This document shows, one piece after another, positions 1 through 33,508 of a stretch of 64,000 nt of DNA. Source of the stretch: Ephydatia muelleri (taxonomy: Eukaryota; Porifera; Demospongiae; Spongillida; Spongillidae); assembly GCA_013339895.1 (NCBI GenBank), contig JABACO010000016.1:6030814-6094813 (forward strand). The letters are read 5' to 3'. How positions within the stretch are numbered: position 1 is the first letter of the stretch; each line of letters opens with the position of its first letter. The position numbers and the translations under genes are program-made. The notes under the pieces are model-generated. The model did no database searches. It saw only the letters and a program-made list of their open reading frames with translations, and had not been told where the DNA came from.

Positions 1-787
1 TATTGACATGTTTGCATCGTTTCACCCAAGACGAATGGAAATGGAATCACTTATGGAATCGCAGTCTTGAAGAATGCATTTAATCACCTTACACAGTAAT
101 GGTTTGTGGGTATCTGATTGTAATTAAATTACAAAAGGACAATTACATATGATTCCATCCTTACCAGAGAGTAAAAACAAACTCACAAATGCTTATCGCA
201 AGTATAATCGCAAGATGTCTAATCCAACTATAGCTCACGTATTACCCTTAGTCCGCTTGAGCCGTACTTTGCAACCCCCAACACAAAGCCTGGCTACGGG
301 CCTGTTATGATTCTCTGGCTACGTCTATTTTACTTGGTACAAACGAACAAATAAAGTGCTTTTTAGTACTCGATCGCGCGCTTATACATGTACTGCTGAT
401 GTACATTTGTAACGTTGTTAACAGCCGCATGACCGGTTGAAGTTTTTGGATCCAAGCTCGCAAACTCCTCTTTTAACTACCTTAAATTCAGTACTGTGAA
501 GTATTCTTAATCCCTGAAGGTGGAACCGAAGGTACAATTTTGTTACTTTTGATTTTCATGTTTCCAAACATAACTAAAAGGGAGTGAGGGTCAATATTTA
601 TCATTACGACGCTAACTGAACATTTCGACCTGCATGGCTCGATGTGGTCTAAAGTATGCATGTAGAATAGCCTACATAATTAGACGAATCAGATGCTACA
701 TGCAATATACACCCAAGTAACGCTCAGATTTTCTGTTTTAAGTCAATTGAAACAAACAATTAAATATGATACATACATGCACAAGAT
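1..787. other. intergenic sequence, no gene seen
   Basis: I see no open reading frame of note, no clear repeat array and no RNA gene in this stretch. The part next to the polyubiquitin stop codon (about 600-787) should hold the 3' untranslated region of that minus-strand gene; no perfect AATAAA on the minus strand was found. Confidence 0.4.
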
Positions 788-3082
<2,295 letters not shown>

Positions 3083-3529
3083 TCAATGAACAAGATGGAG
3101 AGTTGACTCAGGCCGGATCTTGCAGTCGCTCAGTGTACGATCATCTTCCAGATGTCTCCCAACAAAGAGCAGTCGTTGTTGGTCTGTTGGAATACCTTCC
3201 TTGCCTTCGATCTTTGTTTTCACGTTGTCGATGGTGTCGCTTGGTTCCACGTCCAAGGTGATGGTCTTGCCAGTCGAGGTTTTCAAAAAGATTTGCATAC
3301 TAAGAGACAAACGAAGAACAAGATGGAGAGTCGACTCCTCCTGAATATTATAATCGCTCAAACTGCAACCATCTTCCAACTGTTGACCAGCGAAGGCCAG
3401 TCGCTGCTGGTCTGGTGGAATGCCTTCCTTGTCCTGGATTTTGGCCTTCACGTTATCGATGGTATCGCTTGGGGACACCTCCAAAGCGATGGTTATACCA
3501 GTAATGAGGGTCTTCACAAAAATCTGCAT
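3083..3529 (-). CDS. divergent two-unit ubiquitin-like protein (decayed or neofunctionalised polyubiquitin)
   Basis: The 148-codon uninterrupted ORF encodes two ubiquitin-like units. Unit 1 has a one-residue insertion near position 9 and loses Lys11; it has Ala at the Ile44 position, Gln at Lys48, Glu at Lys63, and ends RLSLS instead of RLRGG. Unit 2 has Ser at Leu8, Leu at Ile44, Arg at Lys48, Pro at Lys63, and stops at about residue 71 (LHLVH), before any Gly-Gly. It therefore has no site for deubiquitinase cleavage or conjugation and lacks the two main chain-forming lysines in both units. It lies 1.8 kb upstream of the normal polyubiquitin gene on the same strand, so it is probably an old tandem duplicate. 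An open frame over 148 codons despite heavy divergence could mean selection or a young pseudogene; I cannot tell. Confidence 0.7.
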   Translation of the reverse strand: MQIFVKTLITGITIALEVSPSDTIDNVKAKIQDKEGIPPDQQRLAFAGQQLEDGCSLSDYNIQEESTLHLVLRLSLSMQIFLKTSTGKTITLDVEPSDTIDNVKTKIEGKEGIPTDQQRLLFVGRHLEDDRTLSDCKIRPESTLHLVH

Positions 3530-3594
3530 CGTCCCTTTTGATAACTGCTTTCACGTGTACAAAGTACGTGCAGCACCGTGTACCTTTGTGACCT

Positions 3595-4335
3595 TACTAA
3601 ATGCGGAAAGGAACGGAATGATAATTGACTCCAGTCCATACAATGTATGTAATTAAAGAGTCTACATTCCACAAGAGCTCCAGCTGCGCAGCCCTAGCCT
3701 AGACTTGCCAGATAGTATAACAGCATTAATGACAAATTGGAAATCAAATTTTTATTCATTTGATGGCTTAGCGAAATATTTATGTGTCTCCGTGCCGAGC
3801 TCAATGCATTCACTAACATTCAGGTACATTGTGTTTAAACAACGTTCATGCATTGTGACCATCTACGGAAAAAAAAGTACTGAAGAGAATTACGGAGAAT
3901 GGAATAATAATTGACTCCTAACATGCATATATGATACACTGTAATTAATGACTCCACGACAGCTGTGCATCCCTAGTCGGGACTTGCCAGACATACACTG
4001 CAAAAAAATTAAAATAAAAAAAATAATACGCGTCGGATCAATTCTTAATTTCTAATTGATTTATCACTTACATTCTTGGAGAAAATGTTTACATTTTGCA
4101 CTATGTATGCAAACATTTGTACCCGAATCACGGCCGAATGTAAGTGATAAATCAATTGGAAATCAAGAATTGATTCGGCGCGTTTTGTGCTGTGATATTG
4201 TGTAACAGAGTATTACAAATTGGAGGAGATCCATTGCTTATTCATTTGATGTATTAGAATATTAATGTGTCTCTGTGCAGAGCTCCATGCATTCACCAAT
4301 ATTCAGGTACATTGTGTTCATGCATCGTGACCACT
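3595..4335. repeat. direct tandem duplication interrupted by a short foldback element
   Basis: A block at about 3605-3863 is repeated, diverged, at about 3890-4000 and 4200-4332: shared stretches include the GACTTGCCAGA region, the TTATTCATTTGATG region and the TTCAGGTACATTGTGTT region. The second copy is split by the inverted-repeat element at about 4030-4187. No coding capacity. Confidence 0.55.
4030..4187. mobile_element. small MITE-like inverted-repeat element
   Basis: Two arms of about 55 bp, at about 4030-4083 and 4134-4187, are inverted copies (they share TTGATTTATCACTTACATTC and its reverse complement). They flank a 50-bp loop. The outer ends are CGCG-containing. It has no ORF, as expected of a non-autonomous DNA element or foldback. 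Confidence 0.6.
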
Positions 4336-5207
4336 ATTTTTCTATTGCACGAAAGTGTGTTCATAAAGAATGCAGCTGTATCAAGAAGATGCAGATTCTT
4401 GAGTAATGGGCAGAAAACCAGCCTCAACGAGTGCAGCTGAAACTGACATAGCATGAAATAGTATTGTGCTGGAACCACATTTTCAGCCTGAGACATCAGA
4501 TGGTGATGGCCCCATCAGCATATGGAGTTCCAAATGCGGATATCATCAGTGATATGAACATTTTTAAAATCACAAATTATCACATCATAGAACTGAATTC
4601 ATCCTGAAGACCAATGTCCCACATCACCATGTGGCAGGGTGGGCGTTAAAGACCTAAACATTTACCATCCAGGAGTCTGTATGACAGGTAAATTGGGGAA
4701 TAAAAGAACTGCAAGATCTGCAAGAAATGAAAGTAGACAATGCTGTATACAGGCTTTCTATCATATACAGGCTTCTTACAGAAGAGAGGATTAACTGGAA
4801 TGAGTAGGTATCATATGTCTTGAGTCAATGCATTATGCAGTACTTTGCTGATGATGATAAACCTGACCATTAATTTGATACATGTGAGGTGCATACTGAA
4901 GTCAGTTTTAATTTATCAATTATAACTTTGCATGCATGCATTTTAATGTACGGTTCTCTATAACAGTTAACAAGCTCATAAACCTAACACTAATGCAGTA
5001 ATAAGCGACTGCTCATCGCAACAATGACAGTAATAGTCAGAACCATGAAAATGTAGATTTAGAGGGGCTGGCTTTTCTTGAAAAGGATATTGAGCTGCAG
5101 GGTTCTGATCTTCTCCATCACTGATCAGTTCCATGTTAGTTGGCTGTTCTCCATCAGTTGTGTTCCACTGCAGTTCTCCATCAATAGTGGTCCAATTATG
5201 TTTTCCT
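4336..5207. other. non-coding, downstream of the PTB gene
   Basis: No recognisable gene. A minus-strand ORF at 4976-5287 could be an alternative last exon of the PTB-domain gene (an acceptor-like TGCAG lies just upstream on that strand), but nothing else supports it. Confidence 0.3.
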
Positions 5208-6977
5208 TCAGGAGTGGTACATTCCTGTTCCACTGTAGTCTTGAAACTGCTGTTTTGGATTTCTGGTTGTGTTTTTATACGAGGCACTGCATTGTCTTGG
5301 ACGAGTTTGGTATTTTAATGGTGGAGAAGGGGGTGGGTATATTTTTGGCTTCAGTTTCAGAAATGCATTTTCCACTGCTGAATACAATTGTGGTGGGGGC
5401 ATGATACTTGTCTGATTGGCTGGTTGCTGTTCAGCCAAGCTGCCATTTTCTGCCACAGCCACTCTAGCATGGTTAAGAATACAGTCCTGAAGGAAGGAAC
5501 GTTTTTAGAACATGCTCTTGAATTTATGCATGGCTCGCCTTTAGTGACAATGTTCGTTTGGCCCCATTCACAAATCCAGTTTCTGACAACAACCTCATGT
5601 CCAGGCCAGACTTGCCAGCGACAATGCTGCTTTTTGGTTCAAGTGAACTCTGACATGATGAAGTGTGAAATATCTTGCTCTGAAAAAAGTAGATTGGAGC
5701 CTAAATCAATCAATGCCTTGCAAATATGAGTATACTTCTAGTTCATGCACATGTGTTTTCTAGAGCTTTAACCAACCTAAGTAGAGAAGAGGGTTTGGTC
5801 TCTAACTGGCCTGGGTGCCATGGGAGGGTGCACCCACCCCTGCTATCCTATGAGGCCATTATATTAATCCAGTGCCCAGGCCCACAAAACAATTAATCTG
5901 GCACTGATTGTATCGTTATATTACAAGTTGTGTTACTGAAGTCTAGCATCACTTTTGCTTTAGCTTTGCTTCACCTCACCCAAACAAAAAGCTGACTTGA
6001 TCAACTAATTCAAATCAGTATAATGTCTAGTGTTTTAAATGTCTGTGAAAACTCTGCATGTACAAATTGATCAGTGATACGATAAATGGCGAAGAGCACT
6101 CTGCCGTCTTCAGACAACATGACACAAATGAGCTTCCACCTACTTGAAAGTGCACCAGACCCTTGCACCGGCACTTCAAGATCTCTGCATCCTTCTTGTC
6201 CGTGCCCATTGGTTCGAGCTCCTTGGATTACGAGGAAAAACAAAACAGTTCATTGAAACTACATACTAGCATGACACGTGTGGAGCACATTACTTCACTT
6301 TCTAATTGTACTTCTCCTCCAGCACATGAGAATGAGTGCACAAACGTCTCCACAAGTTCAATTCCCTAGAAATAAATTCATGCAGTATGATTCGCTGTAT
6401 GTAGGTATATAAGGAGCTCACCGTAATTGTGGCGTTCCGCAAGGTCTTAAAGCAGACGCAGACATAATTGTCCGCCTTCACGTCATGCAAAACGTAAGCA
6501 AAAAGGCGAGGTGTAGCGGGATCGTAGGCGCAATACGATACGCATTCTATACTATGTTCGGCCACCAGCGTCTGTGCAAAGCCAAACACGGTTGTGTTAC
6601 AAACTGTGCATGATACTATAGTATGCAGGGTTCGCTCACCCACGGATACTGGACCATCTGCACTCCTGCACATGTGACCACTAACAGAACTTCTGGTTTT
6701 CGTTTCTTGCGGGTTTTGGCCAAACGTCTCAGCACACAAAGGCAGCAACGTTGATCGAAGTAATCTCCTATTGCCTCCATACCGAGCAACTATCAGACCA
6801 TGCGGTGTAAGTAATAGGTATATGTACGCGAACCCATTTGGGCACTGCTACCTTTAGTCTGAAAGTCATTCCTGTAGTATCGAGTCGACCATCATCTGTT
6901 GGTATCCAGGAAGGCTCGAATGTTTGAACATTTCCTCGCGATCTTAATTTCAGCACAGCCCTGATACAAGATAGCAT
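5208..6977 (-). CDS. predicted PTB/PID-domain adaptor protein, six exons
   Basis: I assembled about 307 residues from six exons on the minus strand: 6852-6977, 6640-6789, 6422-6571, 6144-6221, 5539-5679 and 5208-5486. All junctions fall in phase 0. Exons 1-3 read as a phosphotyrosine-binding fold: MTFRLK followed by LLGMEAIGDY (the usual KYLG strand), a helix ending RRLAKTRKKR, a strand PEVLLVVTCAGVQMV, and VSYCAYDPATPRLFAYVLHD, which matches the ISYCtaDp...FAYI signature of ARH, Dab, Numb and GULP-type domains. Such proteins bind NPxY-type peptides of membrane receptors and act in endocytosis or signalling. The remainder is Pro/Ser-rich (PPPSPP), as in adaptor tails. Intron 5 would use a GC donor (AAG|GCGAGC). 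Exons 1-3 are well supported; exons 4-6 are less sure. Which PTB family it belongs to is not resolved. Confidence 0.55.
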
Positions 6978-7641
6978 TTGAAATCACGGCGCGCTGAAAT
7001 GTTTAACAGCGTATCTATGCAACGCTTCGTAACACATTTCCGTGCGTGCCTCGAGGGTGATTTTATCGTGCGCGCGTGTGTCGTGTGATTGCCGCCGTCA
7101 AAGACAAGAACCAAGTTATTTTTTTATTTATTTTTTCAATTCAATAATTATTGCACCCTTCAATCACTGTACTAGTAAGCACATAAGTATTAACCAAAAA
7201 CTTATTGTAATTCAGTCAATTAGGTCATGGGTGGACCTTGAAAGCAGTACCCTCACATTGGCCCTGAACCCCTGCCTGACAAGGGTCAAGCTCAGACGTC
7301 CATTTATTATTATCACGGCTCGATGGAAAGAGAATATCCTGGAGATGTGGGCCGGATCGTCTTGGTGTGGCTGACGAGTCTAATGGGGTGAATCATCCTT
7401 GTTGCCATTCAGAACTATGGTGGAGATTGGTGTATCCGGCGGTTTTCTATTAAATTTTAACTGTTCAGTCTTCAATATTTATGTACCATTTACTACAGTG
7501 TAAAGTTCTTTCGCCAGGGCATCGGGGGCATCGGGGGCATCCTTTTCACTGACCAAATCTCGTGCGCGATTAACCAGTACCAATAATAATTATTTTTTTA
7601 AAGGCACCGACTTGTGTGGTTAACATACGCTCGAGCAACAG
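6978..7641. promoter_or_regulatory. shared upstream region of divergent PTB gene and FOCAD
   Basis: The 664 bp separate the start codons of two divergently transcribed genes, so this stretch probably holds both promoters. No coding sequence is supported. I see no clear TATA box near either start; direction and sharing are inferred from gene order only. Confidence 0.4.
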
Positions 7642-28845
<21,204 letters not shown>

Positions 28846-28889
28846 TGACTCAATATGACTCAGTTCTCTGCAGTTGGTCAGAAGTCAGC

Positions 28890-28895
28890 AATAAA
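28890..28895 (+). terminator. polyadenylation signal of FOCAD
   Basis: A canonical AATAAA lies 45 bp after the FOCAD stop codon. The same motif is kept in the duplicated 3' end near 33198. Confidence 0.7.
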
Positions 28896-29123
28896 TTTAA
28901 TGATTTACAGTTATTGCAGTTATTTTGACTATGCACACCATATCATGCATGTGTTTTCAAAGGTTATAAACTGACAGATTATCAATCGGTTCGGAACGTA
29001 TCCGCACGCTGCCCCTTTTAAGACGTATATCACATCTAGAAAGAAACTACAGGGAGCAGTAGTACCTTATGTGATAGAACGCTCTATATAGGAATTGGTA
29101 TCAGTAATGGTTTAGGCACACTG

Positions 29124-29130
29124 TATAAAT
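29124..29130 (+). promoter_or_regulatory. TATA box of repeat-gene copy A
   Basis: TATAAAT lies 62 bp before the ATG of copy A at 29192. The aligned place upstream of copy C (about 33438) reads TATACGT, so the box has been lost there. Confidence 0.5.
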
Positions 29131-29191
29131 ACGCGAGCCTACACGAAATTTATTTGGTCGCAGTTTAATCAATACTTGGGCTATTCTAAAA

Positions 29192-30025
29192 ATGCCTTCA
29201 CGTAATCAAAAGAAGACATCTAAGCAAAGCAACGAGCAGAATACCTCCAAAACCGAGACATTATAAGTAAGAAATCAGCAGAAGAAAACGGCCAGGGCTG
29301 ATCCCGAAAAAAAAAGGCCTCTATACGCGACAACTACAATGTAGATATTTTGACGATCTGCTAAAAAGGATAACCGTGCTGCTAAAAGGCAGCGATATCA
29401 AGAGGACCTCGAGGAGAACCGTGCTGCTAAAAGGCAGCGATATCAAGAGGACCTCGAGGAGAACCGTGCTGCTAAAAGGCAGCGATATCAAGAGGACCTC
29501 GAGGAGAACCGTGCTGCTAAAAGGCAGCGATATCAAGAGGACCTCGAGGAGAACCGTGCTGCTAAAAGGCAGCGATATCAAGAGGACCTCGAGGAGAACC
29601 GTGCTGCTAAAAGGCAGCGATATCAAGAGGACCTCGAGGAGAACCGTGCTGCTAAAAGGCAGCGATATCAAGAGGACCTCGAGGAGGACCGCGTGCTGCT
29701 AAAAGGCAGCGATATCAAGAGGACCTCGAGGAGAACCGTGCTGCTAAAAGGCAGCGATATCAAGAGGACCTCGAGGAGAACCGTGCTGCTAAAAGGCAGC
29801 GATATCAAGAGGACCTCGAGGAGAACCGTGCTGCTAAAAGGCAGAAGTACGAGGATAATGCAGCTGCCATTAAGACATTTGAAAGAAGTCGGTATTGGAA
29901 TGAACTCGATGCTGTCCTATTGGCTAAACGTATGTCATACCAGACCCGTCCAGACTTAAAGCGAGCGGTCGAGAGGATCGACGCGGTTATCGCAGGGGTC
30001 TTACAACTACCACTACCACTTAAAG
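29192..30025 (+). pseudogene. 15-residue-repeat protein gene, copy A (disrupted exon 1)
   Basis: It starts MPSRNQKKTSKQ like copy B, then a 4-bp insertion shifts the frame and a stop follows after about 20 codons. Further on, the frame recovers into about eleven 45-bp units encoding AAKRQRYQEDLEENR, followed by the conserved segment KYEDNAAAIKTFERSRYW. One unit near 29685-29698 has indels that shift the frame again. Exon 1 would end at a GTATGT donor (30026), homologous with copies B and C. I found no exon 2 downstream. The function is unknown. The product would be highly charged and probably helical or coiled coil. Confidence 0.65.
29365..29845. repeat. 45-bp coding tandem repeat, about eleven units
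   Basis: Units of GATATCAAGAGGACCTCGAG plus AACCGTGCTGCTAAAAGGCAGC are almost identical, pointing to recent expansion or homogenisation. In the gene frame they encode AAKRQRYQEDLEENR. Confidence 0.95.
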
Positions 30026-30291
30026 GTATGTTTAAAAGCTAAGGGGTACGGATGTGCATGCATGCAATATGTATAAAACACTAACTTGTGCATGTAATGA
30101 AGAGACCTGATCTGCTGTACGTCTATTGAATATTGGGGTGTGATCTTTAGAAAGTTTACATGTATCGTTTATCGGATGTACAATAAGACTTCTCTTTTTA
30201 ACACCTAAGGCTACATTTTATATGTTTCAGTATCCATATCCAGAAATTCCAATACATCGAGAGAACATCTATGTACAAGTAAATAAAAACA

Positions 30292-30556
30292 TTCTCTAAC
30301 GAGAAAGTTGTTGGTATATAGGATTGACCAATGGTGGTGTCAAAAGCACAGAAACAAGAGTGACAGAAATTTGACTGGAAAATTGAAATAGGCCTATATT
30401 TAGCCCATTACTCAGGCATGTACTGTTACAACGTTAGTGTGCTAAATATAGGCCTATTTCAATTTTCCAGTCAAATTTCTGTCACTCTTGTTTCTGTGCT
30501 TTTTACACCACCATTGGTCAATCCTATATACCAACAACTTTCTCGTTAGAGAATGT
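30292..30556. mobile_element. palindromic MITE-like element
   Basis: Two arms of about 115 bp (30292-30408 and 30440-30556) are almost perfect inverted copies. They share TCTAACGAGAAAGTTGTTGG and its complement at the outer ends and TAAATATAGGCCTATTTCAA at the inner ends. The loop is about 30 bp. No ORF. Confidence 0.85.
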
Positions 30557-30732
30557 TTTTATTTACTTGTTTCATAAGTTTTTTCCTCTGGCGTCTTTAT
30601 AAGTGGTCACAAATTAATTTTAATTTTTGAAGGGAGGGAGGTTAAAAAATTTAATAATAGAAATTATATGTATATGAGTTCTTAATGTTCTGTACGGTTC
30701 CGCCTTGTCCTCTTTGTCTCCCCCAGCCTCTT

Positions 30733-32092
30733 CTATGGCCGCGGCGGCCTGGTTCTGGCCATGGGAGCCATGCGGGTGGTGGTGGCAGCGGCCAGGATGG
30801 CAGCAGGCAAAGTGGTGGTGGGGGCACTGGTGCCAATACTGGTGCCGGTGGTGGGGCTGGTGCAGGTAGCGGCGGTGCTCCTGCTTCTGCTGCTGGAGGT
30901 GGGGGCAGCTCTGCTGTTGGCGGTGGGGCAGCGGTGGGGGCAGCTCTGCTCGGCAGGGGCAGTGCTGCAGCTGCTGCTGGCGGCGGACAGTAGGGGGGCA
31001 GCAATGTATCTAGCAGCGGTGGCTGCGTAAAGGGAAGAGGAGTTGGAGGATGTACTTCGTCCTCCGACTAATGCATCTGCACCAATCTTACTTACTGCTG
31101 CACGGGCAGATCTTGTAACAACCTTTTGAGCTAGCAATGGATGAGACTTACAAAAGGCATCATTTACTTCACTTAGAAGCTCACTATCCCTAAGAATAGC
31201 TTTTTCAAGTCCACCATTATACTCCATTAGTGCATGAGATTTGGGTTCATACAAGGAGTAGCTATATGGGAGAAGGATATGGTTTCAGTGCTCATACACA
31301 GTTGCAGCCGTAGTACATCAGATTAAGGATGACACCCCCAATATTCAATAGACAGGTCACAAAGGAGAAAGGACTACATGTACTGTACACAACAGTTGGG
31401 TCACCATGCATGCTGTACATGTGAAGTGAATGGTTTTGTGCAGATTCCTTCCTTACATGCGTGCTGTACACATGTTGCATGCACATCTTCCTATAGCTTT
31501 TTAATGCTAGTGCAATACAACATGCCATCACATACCTTTGGGTGGTAGTGGTAGTTCGGTGACCCCTGCGATACCGCTTCCTCTCGGCAGCACGTTTAGC
31601 CAATCGGACAGCGGGGTCATACCAATACCGATTCCTTTCAGATGCCTTAATGGCAGCTGAATTGTCCTCGTATTTCGGCCTTTTAGCAGCGCGGTTCTCC
31701 TCGACGTCCTCTTGATATCGCTGCCTTTTAGCAGATTGCTTAGATTCAATATCTGCGTTGTAGCTGTCGCGTACAGAGGCCTTCTTCTTTTCGGGATCGG
31801 CCTTGTAGCTGTCGCGTACAGAGGCCTTCTTCTTTTCGGGATCGGCCTTGTAGCTGTCGCGTACAAAGGCCTTCTTCTTTTCGAGATCGGCCGTGTAGCT
31901 GTCGCGTACAGAGGCCTTTTTCTTTTCGGGATCGGCCTTGTAGCTGTCGCGTACAGAGGCCTTCTTCTTTTCGGGATCGACCTTGTAGCGCGCTCGGGCT
32001 TTAGCCTTGTTTTGTTGTGATAAAATATCGTCTTGCTTTTGAAGGTATTCTGCTCGTTGCTTAGATCTCTTCTTTCGATTACGCGAAGGCAT
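30733..32092 (-). CDS. 15-residue-repeat protein gene, copy B (two exons, apparently intact)
   Basis: Exon 1 (31536-32092) begins MPSRNRKKRSKQRAEYLQKQ and contains about six 15-residue units YKADPEKKKASVRDS. One AKRQRYQEDVEENRA-type unit follows, then KYEDNSAAIKASERNRYWYD and a basic RKRYRRGHR segment. A GTATGT donor and a TATAG acceptor join it in phase to exon 2 (30733-31261), which starts SYSLYEPKSHALMEYNGG and continues LLSEVNDAFCKSHPLLAQKV. It ends in a long Ser/Thr/Ala/Pro-rich tail. The joined product is about 361 residues. From memory, similar repeat proteins with a SLSEP-type second part occur in demosponge predictions; this is unverified. No catalytic motif is seen. Only about 15 bp separate the ATG from the duplicated FOCAD segment, so it may lack its own promoter. 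Confidence 0.55.
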
Positions 32093-32105
32093 TTAACTTC
32101 ACTAG

Positions 32106-33220
32106 CCAAAGCACATCAGCTTTGCCCCTGTGAGCTTTGGAACGACCCGCACATCAGCTTTGCCCCTCAGGCTAGGCTGCTTAAGGAAAAGGTGAGTGTG
32201 TATAGGAGATGATTAAGGAAAAGGTGAGTGTGTATAGTGTATAGTGTGTGGAGGTGAGTGTATAGGAGATGAGAGAGTCACTATGGTTGGGGAGGAAGGA
32301 GGTTGTTTGGGGAGGGCAAAGGGTAGAGGATAGTGTGGAAGAGAGGCAAGGAGTTATTGATATTTGCGGAGGCAGGGGACAGGGGGTGGATGGTGGGCAG
32401 GGGACAGTGGGTGGATGGTGGGCAGGGGACAGTGGGTGGATGGTGGGCAGGGACAGTGGGTGGATGGTAGGCAGGGGACAGTGGGTGGATGGTAGGCAGG
32501 GGACAGTGGGTGGATGGTAGGCAGGGGACAGTGGGTGGATGGTGGGCAGGGACAGTGGGTGGATGGTAGGCAGGGGACAGTGGGTGGATGGTAGGCAGGG
32601 GACAGTGGGTGGATGGTGGGCAGGGGACAGTGGGTGGATGGTAGGCAGGAGACAGTGGGTGGATGGTGGGCAGGGGACAGTGGGTGGATGGTAGGCAGGG
32701 GACAGTGGGGGGTATGGTGGGCAGGGGACAGTGGGTGGATGGTAGGCAGGGGACAGTGGGGGTATGGTGGAAGGGTTAGAATGTTGGACTTGTCGAGTGG
32801 GTGTTGTGGTCCTATTTTAGGACTAATTCTCATGTGTACTGGAAGTCTCAGTGGGCAATATTAGACTGATGTGTGATGTTGCAGTCGGTGTTTATATTTT
32901 CTGAACGAGTGTTTTTTTAATTTTATGGTTGCCAGGTGTGCCAATTTCTGACAGAGTGGATTACACATCAAGGCAAATATGGAAATGTGTGCATACATTA
33001 CACTTCAATTATGTGAGATGATTTGCTGCTTGACATGGATGGTGGGTGAGCTGGGACCCTGGTCTATTTTGCAGGATTTCTATCTGCAATGAAGGGTAGC
33101 ATGGAATACCAGAAGCCAATCATCTGGACCACTGTGGCACACGTCTGTAGTGACTCAATATGACTCAGTTCTCTGCAGTTGGTCAGAAGTCAGCAATAAA
33201 TTTAATGATTTACAGTTATA
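32106..33220 (+). pseudogene. duplicated 3' end of FOCAD
   Basis: This copies about 27900-28930: the end of the exon 27777-27962 with its GTGAGTGTGTATAGGAGATG donor region, the 28306-28342 exon (at about 32937) and the last exon with its AATAAA (33075 to about 33198). In the copy a 7-bp deletion removes the normal TAG, so the reading would end a little later (VCSDSI). The intron between is enlarged by a 26-bp minisatellite. It could serve as an alternative 3' end or be inert. Confidence 0.8.
32380..32775. repeat. 26-bp minisatellite
   Basis: About fifteen units of GGACAGTGGGTGGATGGT plus (A/G)GGCAGG. The parental intron at about 28095-28115 has a single related stretch (GGACAGTGGGCGGATGATGG), so the array expanded after the duplication. 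Confidence 0.9.
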
Positions 33221-33508
33221 TTGACTACGCACACCTAATTCAGTCGAATTTTCAGCACTGCATATCATACATGTGTTTTCAAAGGTTATAAACTGACAGA
33301 TTACCAATCGGTTCGGAACGTATCCGCATGGTGCCCCTTTTATGACGTAATCACATATCGAAAGAAACTATAGCGAGCAGTGCCTTATGTAATAGAACGC
33401 TCTGTATAAGAATTGGTATGAATAATGTTTAGGCAATACACTGTATACGTACGTCCAGCATATACGAAATTTATTTGGTCGCAGTTTAATCAATACTTTG
33501 GCTATTCA

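Noticed and set aside
5078..5404. 108-codon plus-strand ORF
   Set aside because: It overlaps the better-supported minus-strand exon 5208-5486 and has no family signature.
30685..31030. Gly-rich plus-strand ORF (GGGGSGQDGSRQSGGGG)
   Set aside because: It is the reverse of the low-complexity tail of exon 2 of repeat-gene copy B, which is supported by splice phase and homology to copy C.
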